NCBI GenBank assembly: GCA_947044365.1
Contig: OX345643.1
Coordinates: 1,452,501 to 1,516,500, forward strand
Direction of reading: 5' to 3'
Origin: Petrosia ficiformis
Lineage: Eukaryota; Porifera; Demospongiae; Haplosclerida; Petrosiidae
Length of the DNA stretch: 64,000 nt
In this document: positions 1 through 12,369 of the stretch, piece by piece
Numbering within the stretch: the first letter of the stretch is position 1
Layout: each line of letters opens with the position of its first letter
Program-made: the position numbers and the translations under genes
Notes under the pieces: generated by a model
The model's input: only the letters and a program-made list of their open reading frames with translations
Databases searched by the model: none
What the model was told of the DNA's origin: nothing

Positions 1-103
1 TACATACAGATATACATACATATATACATACATACATACATACATACATACATGTACATACATACATACATACATACATGTACATATATACAGATAGATA
101 TAT

Positions 104-155
104 AGCACTCACCAATACATTGTACATATTAGTAACAGAGATCGGCATTCCATTA
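104..155 (-). repeat. Duplicated fragment of the PDXDC1 622-260 exon end and donor
   Basis: About 50 bases (roughly 104-154) repeat 250-300 almost exactly, including the last 35-40 bases of the exon and the GTGAGT donor. No splice acceptor is visible on its 5' side, so it looks like a by-product of a ~147-bp tandem duplication rather than a used exon. It sits within a TACA/TATA-rich array covering 1-240. Confidence 0.75.
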
Positions 156-259
156 CATATATACATACTTACATACATACATACATGTATATACATACAT
201 ACATACATACACACATACATATATACAGATAGATACATGTGTATATATATAGCACTCAC

Positions 260-1848
260 CAATACATTGTACATATTAGTAACAGAGATAGGCATTCCAT
301 GAATGGTCACAACTAAAGGTTCATCATCTTCGTCCTCCTCCTTTTTGTCATTGTCTTCCGTTTTCTTCTCCTCTATTTTCTCTTCCTCTCCCTTCTCCTC
401 CTGCTCCTCCTTCTTCTCCTCCTCCTCCACTTTCTTCTCCTCTTCTCTTTCCTTCTCCTCCTCCTCGCCCTCTTTCTTCTCCTCTGTATTCCTGTTTTTC
501 TCATTCTTCAATGGAGTACTTTTAGGAGTCTTGATTAGTTTCTTTAAAGATGACGGTAAGACCAGTTGCCCTCCACCACTGTACTTGAACAAGACAACAT
601 AGGAAGTGTGGCTTGGAATTGCCTAATTAAAGAATTATCAAATTATGGGTGTGGTCAGTGGGAGTGGTCTTACTATTCGTGTTATTCCAGGTATATCATC
701 TAGATGTGAAATCATACACTTGGTCTGTAAACAAATAAAGAATTGTAAACAACATTTTGTAAATATGTTTGTAAACAACAAAGTTGCAATGATAATTACA
801 TGTATAATATTTTACTAAAATATTTGTAAACAACTTTTATAAACAATATGTAAAAAAAACAAACATTGATTTCATCAGTTAATTATTAAAATAGTATCAG
901 AGTACAGTATGAGTACCAGACTACAGTATGAGTATCAGGCTAAACTAATCACAATGTAATATAGTATGAGTACCAGACTACAGTATGAGTATCAGGCTAA
1001 ACTAATCACACTGTAATATAGTATGAGTACCAGACTACAGTATGAGTATCAGGGTTAAAGGTACATACAAACACAGAGACACTTACTAGACTCCTACAAT
1101 AACTAACAGTATCAATTAAAGCAGAACTACCTGTAGACAGAATAACAGAATGAAAGAATGTAGTGTAGTGTAGTGTAGTGTGGTGTGGTATGGTGTAGTG
1201 TGGTGTAGCGTGGTGTAGTGTGGTGTAGTGTGGTATGGTGTGGTGTGGTGTAGTGTAGTGTAGTGTAGTGTGGTGTGGTGTAGTGTGGTATGGTGTAGTG
1301 TAGTGTAGTGTAGTGTAGTGTAGTGTAGTGTAGTGTAGTGTAGTGTAGTGTAGTGTAGAGTAGAGTAGTGTAGTGTAGTGTAGTGTAGTGTGGTGCGATG
1401 TGGTGTAGTGTAGTGTGGTGTGGTGTGGTGTGGTGTAGTGTAGTGTAGTGTGGTGTAGTGTAGTGTAGTGTAGTGTGGTGTGGTGCGATGTAGTGTGGTG
1501 TGGTGTAGTGGTAGTGTAGTATAGAGTAGTGTAGTGCAGTGTAGTGTATGTTGACTTTACTACTGAAATATTTACCAAGATAATGCAGACACACCCACAG
1601 AGTCAATGGAAGCATTTTAGGTAATCCATGTGGATATAGTCCTGCCCATGTCATACCAGGTATTGGGAATTCCCCCTCATGATTTTCACCAGGAAAATTT
1701 GATGATGTTGGCTATAAAAAAAAGAAAGGAATGATTAGAGGAGGAGGTGGAGGTGGAGGTGGAGGAGGAGGAGGAGGAGGAGGAGGAGGTGATGGAGGAG
1801 GTGGAGGAGGAGGAGAAGGAGGAAGAAGAGAAGGAGGAGGAGGAAGAG

Positions 1849-1880
<32 letters not shown>

Positions 1881-4800
1881 GGAGGAGGAGGAGGAGGAGG
1901 AGGAGACAGGGAAGAAAAAGAAATTAGTTTACCACTCCATTGGTTTGTATGACAGTTGGGTGTTTATGTAATGTCTGTGTGATAATATTATGTTAAGAAG
2001 ACATATTATAATGAAATGATGAACTCTGTACATGATATAATAAAGAGTGAAGATAATACATATGTACATACATGTACATGTGTGATTGTAATGATGGTAC
2101 ATTTATGTACATGTACATGTGATTGTAATGAGAGTACATTTATGTACATGTACATGTGATTGTAATGATGGTACATTTATGTACATGTACATGTGATTGT
2201 AATGAGAGTACATTTATGTACATGTACATGTGATTGTAATGAGGGTACATTTATGTACATGTACATGTGATTGTAATGAGGGTACATTTATGTACATGTA
2301 CATGTGATTGTAATGAGGGTACATTTATGTACATGTACATGTGAGGGTACATTTATGTACATGTACATGTGAGGGTACATTTATGCAACATTCAAATTAT
2401 AACCTGCAATTTCATAGGAACCCATTGGTAAGCCTAATGATTGGTCTTGCGGATACCAAATTTAATTGCCAAAACAATTTATAGCAAGCATTGAACATGT
2501 GAGTATTTAAATGTGTGAACATTTGATGAAAATTGTTGACTTCAATGAATAATATAGATCTGAGGTGTAAGGATACAATCATGGGACAGTTCAGGATTCC
2601 AAACCAAGTACTAGGAAATAATGTGAAGCTATCAGCAAGAGACACAGCCTATATATAATAGATAAATAAAATAATATAATATTAACAGTAACAGAAATAA
2701 TGTAATTATCATAGGTAGTCTATTTTCAGGGGCATTCTCTTTCAGGAACTCTGCACAAGGTTTCAAGGAGGGGGGGTGGATCGTCACCCATCCCCCAATT
2801 AATCCAAACATGTGAATCACAAGCAATCTTACAACATTCATATTTCACAACTCAATGCATTCCTCGGGGGGGATGACCCTGCTACAACAGTACAACCCAC
2901 ACACACATACATGTATCACATCATGTATGAATATATCCAGCTAACCTTTAGTTCATCTTTCTCTTCTGATAGACAAAGAGAAGACAATCCATGACTAAAG
3001 AGAAATGTATTTAAATGACAAGATGTCACAAACTGTAATTAATTGACTAGTTAATTAAATTTATATGACTGTGGAGTGTGGATACAAATACACATATAGG
3101 AAAACCAGTAGCGTCATTACATGAGTGTGTAGTTAATTTACTAGTTATTAAATTAGTTAATTAAATTTATATGACTGTGGAGTGTGGATACAAATACACA
3201 TATAGGAAAAGCAGTAGTGTCATTACATGAGTGATTTACTAGTTATTAAATTAGTTAATTAAATTTATATGACTGTGCTACAAATAGGCATATGTACATG
3301 GGTACACATTCCTGTGTAGTGTACTAAGTACAATTGATATTAATTTATGAGGGATTATAGTCCAATGAGACATAGCCATATTTATTAATCATTACGTATA
3401 GCCAATTAGAAATCGACATGACTTTAATAGCACTTTAAGATACATTAATTAATTAACTCACTATGAATATTAATTAGTTACTAAAACATTTTGGTTGTAC
3501 AGCATGTCAATAAACAGTCACCATATAGTATAGTACCATATAGTACAGTCACCATATAGTACAGTAATTACTCAGTAGTTTCATTCCACACTACCTGAGT
3601 TCAACAGTAGTTTTGACATTTATTGGTGCACTCGTCAATTCAACACCACAGTAGTGAGACAGTAATTACTGACAGTAGAACTACCGTTACAGTATGATGA
3701 CATTCTATTGACATATACCATACTTTACGCACCAATGTTTCACCCAATCTCAAATATTTTTTACTGACAGTACTGAACAAATATTCACCTAAATGCTAAA
3801 ATCAGGTACAACCTTTGGTATCTAAGAGGAACATTAGTTCATCTTTTTGATACTAACCTTCCTCCATACAAAATGTCAAATAGTAAAGATTTAAGGATAA
3901 GGATCGTCTATTAAATATTTTCTACCTATTTTAGATCACTAATGTATTTATATTTACCCGGTGACGTGTAGCCACATTTTGTAATGATCACAAACAGTTT
4001 TTAATCCCTGGATATCTTCAACATGTCCAGCTAATGGAGTACCTGAGAGGAGAGAGAAATGAGGAGGGAGGGAGGAAGGGAGGAAGGGAGGGAGGGAGGG
4101 AGGGAGAGGAGGAGGAGGAGGAGGAGGAGGAGGTGAAACTGTAATAAATGTGGTAGTGATTATGTATATGTAATTGATATTGTTTATACAACTAAACACA
4201 CATGTATGATAGATTATTGTGATTACAATAAGGATAGTATAGTAGCTATATTATCCTAACAATCTAGTATAATACTTATACAAACTACAGAGTATAATAA
4301 TTTGAATGAGAACATATACAACCCTAATGATGTTTACATACCTAAAGTATATTATGTTGTAACCATAAATTATAGTACAGTAATTACTGAGTAGTTTCAT
4401 TCCACACTACAGTAGTTCAACAGTAGTTTTGATAGTAATTGGTGTACTTGTCAATTCCACACCACAGTAGTGAGACAGTAATTAATGACAGTAGAACTAA
4501 GAACTAAGGTAATTACTGTTACTGTATGGTGACATTTCATTGACATATACTGTACTATAATTCTTATCCATATCATACTATATAAACACAACATTATTGA
4601 TTTTTGTGATTCCTTATACGAAGAAGTAACCAGGTTACTTCAGGAATCACAAAATAATATGTTAGGATTATATCAGGTGGATCTGAGGTTGTATATATTC
4701 TCACTGATTCATGTATTCTGTGGTTTGCTAAAACAGTACATACATGTACATATGTATGCTACCTGCATAGGCAATCACAAGTAGTGGAGTTTTCCCTTGA

Positions 4801-6430
4801 TTACAATCATCATTAATTCGTTTCTCTAGAGCATTAATGTCCTGTAAATAGAAATGTAACAGTTTCCGTGTGTTCTAAATGTAATATATACAGCAGAGGT
4901 TTTGATGAGTTTTGAAGCATGGGACAAATTGGCTCAATAATGGTTAGTGTGTGTGCCATTGGGAATAACCACCACTCGGATGAATTAATCACCTCTCAGA
5001 TAATACATGTATAAGCTATTGAGACAGTATTAAGTATATACTGGATAAACAACACTAAATACAAGTTAGAATCCAACTACCACTCTTAATATCCTGGGCA
5101 GAACATTGAAGTAGTTATTAACTTACTATTGTATGAGTTAATCCAAGTGTCGTAGAGCATGGAACTGATAGAATAAAAATTAAAGTTTACACTTTATAAT
5201 TATTTAAAAATAGAACTCACTAATATTAACACACGAGGGAGGTAATCCAACCTGGAGAACAATACAATCATTAGTCACATGATTATTGTGAGTGCCCCTA
5301 TGATTGCATTCAGAGTTTCTGATACGCTTTGAAGCATGGGCCAAATTGGCTCAACAATGGTTAGTGTGTGCACCATTGGGAATACATCTTGAGCCAATTA
5401 GCACACAGTTAGTGATAATATCATTATTATTAACTGCGCTGTCTGGCCCAAAGAGAGAACTGTGCAGTGCTACATAGCAAGCTGTTTGGGCTAATGGTGT
5501 GCCATATGAGTTTATCATAAACACTGACTATATCGTATATGTTGTTAAGGAAGTTGTGTGATCTAATGGGCATGGTGTATAAATGAGGTTTAATGAACCT
5601 ACGCTCAAACTACAGCAGACTGCAGGATAAATACAGCTTGTGGAAACTGCAATCACTACTTGTTGTAACTACACATATACAGGAACTGTTAAAAAGTACA
5701 AATAATGAAAAACAAGTAACTACAAAATACTTGTTGGTTTAGACATCAGAAAGTCATCAGCAATGATTTGGTCATCATGAAGCAATCATAGGGATACATT
5801 TTCTCCATTAATTATATCTTGTTATTAATACATGTATTCACATGTTATATTACATGTAGTATCTAATTCACATGTAATATTACATGTAGTATATAATTCA
5901 CATGTTATATTACATGTAGTATCTAATTCACATGTTATATTACATGTAGTATATAATTCACATGTTATATTACATGTAGTATCTAATTCACATGTTATAT
6001 TACATGTAGTATATAATTCACATGTAATATTACATGTAGTATCTAATTCACATGTAATATTACATGTAGTATCTAATTCACATGTAATATTACATGTAGT
6101 ATCTAATTCACATGTAATATTACATGTAGTATCTAATTCACATGTAATAATCACATGTGATATTACATGTAGTATCTAATTCACATGTGATATTACATGT
6201 AGTATCTAATTCACATGTAATATTACATGTAGTATCTAATTCACATGTGATATTACATGTAGTATCTAATTCGCATGTAATATTACATGTAGTTTCAACG
6301 AACCCTAGCACAGACATGATATAACAGTCCAATTTCACCTCTTGCTCCTACATATACCACTGGAGGTCTAAAGATAGACAGATAGACAGACAAGCAGACA
6401 GACACAGATAGATAGATAGATAGATAGATG

Positions 6431-6468
<38 letters not shown>

Positions 6469-6501
6469 CAGTTGGAAGTACAGACAGATAGACAGACAGT
6501 T

Positions 6502-6538
<37 letters not shown>

Positions 6539-6631
6539 CACAGATAGATAGATAGATAGATAGATAGAAAGTTGGAAGTACATGTACAGACAGTTAGACA
6601 GACAAACAGACAGACAAACAGACAGACACAC

Positions 6632-6682
<51 letters not shown>

Positions 6683-6809
6683 CAGTTGGAAGTACAGACA
6701 GATAGACAGACAAATAGACAGACAGATAGACAGACAGACACTGATAGATAGATAGATAAATAGACAGACAGTTGGAAGTACAGACAGACAGACAGATAGA
6801 CAGACAGAT

Positions 6810-6854
<45 letters not shown>

Positions 6855-9800
6855 TACAGATAGATAGATAGATAGATAGACTGTTTAACGGCAGACAGAC
6901 AAACAGACAGACACATAGATAGATAGATAGACAGTTAAACGGTAGACAGACAGATAGACAGTTGGACAGCATAATTTTGAGATTGCTAAATACTATTTCT
7001 TAGTTCTTACTTGTTAGCAGCTGCTAGCAAACCTTCAGTAGCCATTTTATCATATTTCTTGAACAATGCCATTTGAAATACTGAATACAAATACATTTCA
7101 AATGAATCATATCTTTATGATAATTATTATACATTTTGAAACCAAACTCAGTTTTTCAGGCTAGGGAGGGGTTCCACTCCCTCTGTATAAAACTATGAAT
7201 CACTAAATAGTCTTTTAGTTGAATTAAGTATTGTTCGAATAATGAACAAGATTAAATACTACATTCTAAAAACCATAGTACCAATATACATGCACATGTA
7301 CTATAGTATGTGATATATTACATCACTGCACTACTATTAATAGAATTACATCACACTACTATTAATAGAATTACATCACTGATAATACACTACTATTAAT
7401 AGAATTACATCACTGATAATACACTACTATTAATAGAATTACATCACTGATAATACACCACTATTAATAGAATTACATCACTGACACTATTAATAGAATT
7501 ACATCACTGATAATACACCACTATTAATAGAATTACATCACTGATAATACACCACTATTAATAGAGTTACATCACTGATAATACACTACTATTAATAGAA
7601 TTACATCACTGATAATACACCACTATTAATAGAGTTACATCACTGATAATACACTACTATTAATAGAATTACATAACTGATAATACACCGCTATTAATAG
7701 AATTACATAACTGATAATACACCGCTATTAATAGAATTACATCACTGATAATACACTACTATTAATAGAATTACATAACTGATAATACACCGCTATTAAT
7801 AGAATTACATCACTGATAATACACTACTATTAGCATCACTGATACCTCTAACAAAGCCTTCTCGCACATCATCGTGAAATATAGACGCCAACGAAGATTT
7901 CTCTCCTTGAACTAAACTAATAGACAGACAAACAAAAATATATACTGATTAATAAACATGTACAGGAATGTTTCCCCCAAAAGGGAATTCTGGAGGGTGT
8001 GTGGACATGCTGTGAAGGGGGAAATCACAAGGCAAACCCTTAATTAATAAAGTAATGAGTGCACTAGTCATAGTGGTCATTATATATAGTCATACTAATT
8101 TACAATACAAACCCTGTTAATTATAGTATACACTGGACAACATGAGTATACTAGTCATAGTGGTCATTATATATAGTCATACTAATTTACAATATAAACC
8201 CTGTTAATTGTAGTAGACACTGGACAACATGAGTACACTAGTCATAGTGGTCATTATATATAGTCATACTAATTTACAATACAAACCCTGTTAATTATAG
8301 TATACACTGGACAACATGAGTACACTAGTCATAGTGGTCATTATATATAGTCATACTAATTTACAATATAAACCCTGTTAATTATAGTATACACTGGACA
8401 ACATGAGTGCACTAGTCATACTGGTCATTATATATAGTCATACTAATTTACAATACAAACCCTGTTAATTGTAGTAGACACTGGACAACATGAGCACACT
8501 AGTCATAGTGGTCATTATATATAGTCATACTAATTTACAATACAAACCCTGTTAATTGTAGTAGACACTGGACAACATGAGTACACTAGTCATAGTGGTC
8601 ATTATATAGTCATACTAATTTACAATACAAACCCTGTTAATTGTAGTAGACACTGGACAACATGAGTACACTAGTCATAGTGGTCATTATATATAGTCAT
8701 ACTAATTTACAATACAAACCCTGTTAATTGTAGTAGACACTGGACAACATGAGTACACTAGTCATAGTGGTCATTATATATAGTCATACTAATTTACAAT
8801 ACAAACCCTGTTAATTGTAGTAGACACTGGGCAACATGGGCATGTACCAATCCAGCAATGTGGTCCACGTCACGTGTTTCAAGAGCAACTGACAAATAAG
8901 AGGCTATTCCTCGTGCCAAGACAGCAAGATGAGTCCCTCCGGCATGAAGAGATGTTTTAAGTCTGCAAAAGAGAAAGAGAAAGCTTACATAAATTATAGT
9001 TCCAGTTATTCAACTATATCACTATATCACAATTATGTATGGTGTAATTAATCATATCACCACGGACACCACCTTATTTATAATACTGAAATATCGCAAA
9101 CACAATAATACAGCCATATATAAATTAATAATATAAGTTTCATAATTATAATACATAAATTAACTTCCATAATTACTATTGAGGCTGTCTATAATATAGA
9201 TATGTACTATAATTATAATAATACTATAATCTGTTTACATTCATGATGACCATAAACTTAGGATGCAATAACTTATATGTACTATAGTGTATAGTTTAAC
9301 GTCATAAGGTTAATACATGATTATACTGTAACTCAATAATGAAATTTGAAATGCACAAAAAAAGATAATTATATGAAAATGGTGCTGGTAATAAGATTGT
9401 TGGTCATTCCCGTTATGAACATTTTTCTGAGGTAATAGTGAACATGAATGACGTTTACTACTACTAAAACTTACACTGTGATAATAATCACAGCATACAC
9501 TTGTATCAGGTGAATGTCAATATACATATGTACTACAATACTACTACTACTAGCATTAAAACTTACACAGTGATAATAATCACAACATACACTTGTATCA
9601 GGTGAATGTCAATATACATATGTACTACAATATATTAATACTACTACTAGCATTAAAACTTACACAGTGATAATAATCACAACATGCACTTGTATCAGGT
9701 GAATGTCAATATACATATGTACTACAATATATTAATACTACTACTAGCATTAAAACTTACACTGATGTGATTTTAAGACCAGTAGTTAAAGTTTCCAAGA

Positions 9801-12369
9801 CACTATTCAAATCTTGTTGCCTAAAGTTACATGATAGTCACATGATATTACGGTATATGTATTTTGTCTTACCCTTTAGGTGTCAGTGGTCCAAAATCAG
9901 GTCTGTTATGTGTTAAGAAACAAAATCATTGAGATCAGTTAAATAAAGGACTGTTCTATGTTTGATAAATCACCCATTACCCAACTAATACATTTTGTAT
10001 AGAATACTAACTAAATATGTCTAGGAAGAACATATCTAAAGGAATGCTTGTGCAGTGTTTCCTCCACAGGGTGGTACAATGGTGCTTCCCTTTAGTCTTG
10101 TGGGCTGGCCATTTTGTATACAATACTAACTAAATATGATATCTAGGAAGAGCATATCGATAAGGAATGCTGGTGCAGTGTTTCCTCCACAGGGTGGTAC
10201 CATGGTGCTCCCCCTTTTCTTGTGGGTTGACCATTTTGTATACAATACTAACTAAATATGATATCTAGGAAGAGCATATTGAAAGGGATGCTTGCGCAGT
10301 GTTTCCTCCACAGGGTGGTACCATGGTGCTTCCCTTTAGTCTTGTGGGCTGGCCATTTTGTATACAATACTAACTAAATATGATATCTAGGAAGAGCATA
10401 TTGAAAGGGATGCTTGCGCAGTGTTTCCTCCACAGGGTGGTACCATGGTGCTTCTCTTTAGTCTTGTGGGTTGACCATTTTGTATACAATACTAACTAAA
10501 TATGATATCTAGGAAGAGCATATTGAAAGGGATGCTTGCGCAGTGTTTCCTCCACAGGGTGGTACCATGGTGCTTCCCTTTAGTCTTGTGGGCTGGCCAT
10601 TTTGTATACAATACTAACTAAATATGATATCTAGGAAGAGCATATTGAAAGGGATGCTTGTGCAGTGTTTCCTCCACAGGGTGGTACCATGGTGCTTCCC
10701 TTTAGTCTTGTGGGCTGGCCATTTTGTATACAATACTAACTAAATATGATATCTAGGAAGAGCATATCTAAAGGGATGCTTGTGCAGTGTTTCCTCCACA
10801 GGGTGGTACCATGGTGCTTCCCTTTAGTCTTGTTCCCCCATCTTTTAATTTTAATTGTTATATTGTTATATAACACTGATTGAACATTGTTGACCAAATG
10901 TCATGAACCACTGATGCACTCCCCCACCCTTAATATTTATCTAGGGGGAAACACTGTACTTTATGTTATATACAGTTTTATTCAATATTAGCTTAATACA
11001 TTAAATAGTGATGTAATATTTTAGTAATTAGTGATTTTGAAACTGAAACTGAACATACTTGTTATTCTTGTGCATTAATCAGCCAATCTACATTATCAAT
11101 ATTACCTAATTTTTTTGATAAGCTCATATAGCTCCCTATTGGCCTAAAGAGCTTCTTATTTGGCACTGCACAGTTCTCTCTTTGGGCTGGATGGCGCAGT
11201 TAATTATGATTATATTGTCACTAACAGCTTTTACTCTGTGTTAATTGTCTCAAGATGTATTCCAAATGGCACACACACTAACCAAATTTGGCCTATACTT
11301 CAAAACTTATCAAAAACTCTGCTGTATTATTACTATACATGAACATGCGGTGGTTTTGAGTGTTTTTTTCCTCCAAGTTATGAACATTTTTGTGAGGTCA
11401 AGGTGAACATGAATGACCTTTACTAGTTATAATAAGCTCATATCTAGAAGAAGCAGTTTTCAATCAAACGCCATATTCTTGTTATTCCAGCTGTTTTTTT
11501 TTTTACAGCAAGTCAATAAAATTGTTCTAATCATTTGGTTGCTTAGATACCATTGGCATTCAGGAAGTCAATGAAATTGCATTTGGTTGCTTAGATACCA
11601 TTGGCTTCCTGTACAGAACTGCCAAAAAGCAAGGATTTGATCAAAAATTGCTTTGTCAAAACGATTCATTTTTGCACATACAGTTAAATACATGTACATA
11701 TAATTACATCTCAATTTTAATTTGAAATATGATAGTTTGTGCAGGCACCATGTGTCCAGAGTACTTTCAAAAAGGCATATTTGTATTATAGTCAATAGGA
11801 ATATGGATTTATAGTAGTACCATATTACCTAGCCTCGTACCCAGGCTCAGTCAATAGGAATATGCCTTCATATTAGCTCTAATATAGTAACATATTACCT
11901 AGCCTCGTACCCAGACTGAGTCAATAGGAATATGGATTCATATTAGCTATATTACCAAACCATGTATCTAGGCTCATAAAATGAACAGTTGAATTCAGGC
12001 TCGTTTTCTCCACCATCTTATAAACTTGGGTATGAGGCTACATATTACATAACTAATAATTAAATTTAACATTGGTAAGCTGTGTATATTACAAGTGTAT
12101 CTACAATATTTTACAACATATTTACATTAGGTGACCATCTTCAATTCAGTATTATTTATTTAATTTCACACCAGTAGGTGTGGCTTAAATATATTCTGCA
12201 GGTATTCAAATTTTTTGGTTCTCTTATTTATCCCTCGCTCTTGCAATCATCACCTCACTAAATTATGTAAATATATAACACAATCATCCATTAATGGATA
12301 CTTTTGTTCAGGTTGTTGCTGTAATTGGGCTAGTCCTTCCAGCCATTTCTGTGTAATACCATTCAGTTC
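260..12369 (-). CDS. PDXDC1: PDXDC1-like pyridoxal-dependent decarboxylase domain protein, 18 exons, 3' end off the left edge
   Basis: Coding exons in gene order: 12369-12254, 9902-9873, 9820-9761, 8962-8828, 7916-7846, 7080-7011, 6367-6304, 5251-5221, 5164-5127, 4841-4763, 4042-3958, 2994-2946, 2648-2577, 1974-1933, 1711-1576, 1130-1087, 724-674, 622-260. They join in phase into 512 codons with no stop. Stretches matching human PDXDC1 in order include [61 protein letters not shown] and [16 protein letters not shown]. The family resembles group II PLP decarboxylases but has no proven reaction. Here, as in human PDXDC1, the PLP-lysine position (His-Lys in active enzymes) reads Ser-Thr, and the Asp of the HVDA motif reads Thr-Gly, so a pseudoenzyme is likely. 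The 622-260 exon carries a Glu/Lys-rich insert of about 70 residues. The first coding exon is not resolved, and the donors at 8828, 6304 and 2577 are weak matches. Shares a promoter region with the divergent HECT gene. Confidence 0.9.
1150..1555. repeat. Pentanucleotide GTAGT/GTGGT satellite in a PDXDC1 intron
   Basis: About 80 tandem copies of a 5-base unit (GTAGT with GTGGT and GTATG variants). It fills the intron between the exons 1711-1576 and 1130-1087, starting about 20 bases from each splice site. Long minus-strand ORFs (Thr/His/Tyr-rich) are produced by the repeat alone. Confidence 0.95.
1733..1911. repeat. GGA triplet array
   Basis: Purine-rich (GGA)n with GAA interruptions. On the minus strand it is a (TCC)n tract downstream of the donor of the 1974-1933 exon. 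The Gly-only and Glu-only ORFs across it are repeat artefacts. Confidence 0.95.
2060..2390. repeat. 38-bp minisatellite rich in TACATGTACATG
   Basis: Eight to nine tandem units, each with a palindromic TACATGTACATGT core and a GATTGTAATGA spacer; the last units are shortened. Lies in the intron between PDXDC1 exons 2648-2577 and 1974-1933. Confidence 0.9.
4057..4133. repeat. Purine tract (GGGA)n/(GGA)n
   Basis: A simple purine tract immediately upstream, in minus-strand sense, of the acceptor of the 4042-3958 exon. Transcribed as CT-rich sequence it can serve as the polypyrimidine tract of that acceptor. Confidence 0.85.
5294..5796. mobile_element. Short inverted-repeat element, family A, with a family-B element inside
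   Basis: The left end reads CCCCTATGATTGC and the right end is its near complement, GCAATCATAGGG. The same ends bound the copies at 15500-15934 and 51581-52008. A family-B element (5312-5524) lies inside, so the insertions are nested. No transposase ORF, so non-autonomous. Confidence 0.55.
5312..5524. mobile_element. MITE-like element, family B, copy 1
   Basis: About 210 bases sharing several blocks (GCATGGGCCAAATTGGCTCA, AGAGAGAACTGTGCAG, GTTAGTGTGTG) with copies at 11111-11318, 31932-32122, 45612-45822 and 58027-58223. The ends are related inverted copies of GTTTTTGATAAGT, decayed here. Internal complementary blocks allow a long hairpin. A further partial copy is at about 4897-4972. Confidence 0.7.
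5835..6300. repeat. 30-bp palindromic minisatellite
   Basis: About 15 tandem copies of a 30-base unit containing the perfect palindrome ACATGTAATATTACATGT or close variants. It begins a few bases into the intron after the GTTCGT donor of PDXDC1 exon 6367-6304. Because 30 is a multiple of three, ORFs of 109 and 115 aa are open on both strands; they are artefacts. Confidence 0.95.
6370..6965. repeat. GATA/GACA tetranucleotide array with spacers
   Basis: Alternating blocks of (GATA)n and (GACA)n separated by copies of a GTTGGAAGTACAG spacer, in the intron between PDXDC1 exons 7080-7011 and 6367-6304. It creates Ser/Leu/Tyr/Cys-rich minus-strand ORFs up to 225 aa, one of which fuses by chance to the true exon sequence. 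Confidence 0.95.
7320..7835. repeat. ~34-bp minisatellite with a TATTAATA core
   Basis: About 15 copies of a unit containing ACTATTAATAGAATTACATC and CACTGATAATAC. It ends next to the donor of PDXDC1 exon 7916-7846. Confidence 0.95.
8050..8835. repeat. ~87-bp minisatellite adjoining a PDXDC1 donor
   Basis: Nine tandem copies marked by CTAGTCATAGTGGTCATTAT and AATACAAACCCTGTTAATTG. The last unit runs into the donor region of the 8962-8828 exon: its CACTGGGCAACATGGG matches the CACTGGACAACATGAG of the array. Confidence 0.95.
9231..9458. mobile_element. MITE-like element, family C, copy 1
   Basis: About 230 bases with inverted ends related to GTTCACATTCAC...TGACCTCA and shared interior blocks (GTCATAAGGTTAATACATGA, AGATTGTTGGTCATTCC). 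Other copies: 39056-39289 and 44223-44470, with a fragment near 11374-11428. No ORF. Confidence 0.65.
9465..9770. repeat. ~95-bp minisatellite containing the PDXDC1 splice donor
   Basis: Three tandem units plus the true junction. Each unit carries AAAACTTACAC, which on the minus strand is the GTAAGTTTT donor of exon 9820-9761, followed by TGATAATAATCAC and GTATCAGGTGAATGTCAA. Confidence 0.85.
10010..10835. repeat. ~120-bp minisatellite
   Basis: Seven copies marked by CTCCACAGGGTGGTACCATG and ACTAACTAAATATGATATCT, in the large 5' intron of the PDXDC1-like gene. Copies differ at a few sites. No coding potential. Confidence 0.95.
11111..11318. mobile_element. MITE-like element, family B, copy 2
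   Basis: Inverted orientation relative to copy 1. Both ends are preserved (TTTTTTGATAAGC and CTTATCAAAAACT). The interior holds the complementary GCCTAAAGAG and CTCTTTGGGC blocks typical of the family. An incidental 60-aa ORF crosses it. Confidence 0.75.

Noticed and set aside
104..155. Alternative last exon of PDXDC1
   Set aside because: It repeats an exon end and donor, but there is no AG acceptor before it.
11160..11342. 60-aa plus ORF
   Set aside because: Lies across a family-B MITE; similar frames occur by chance in other copies.
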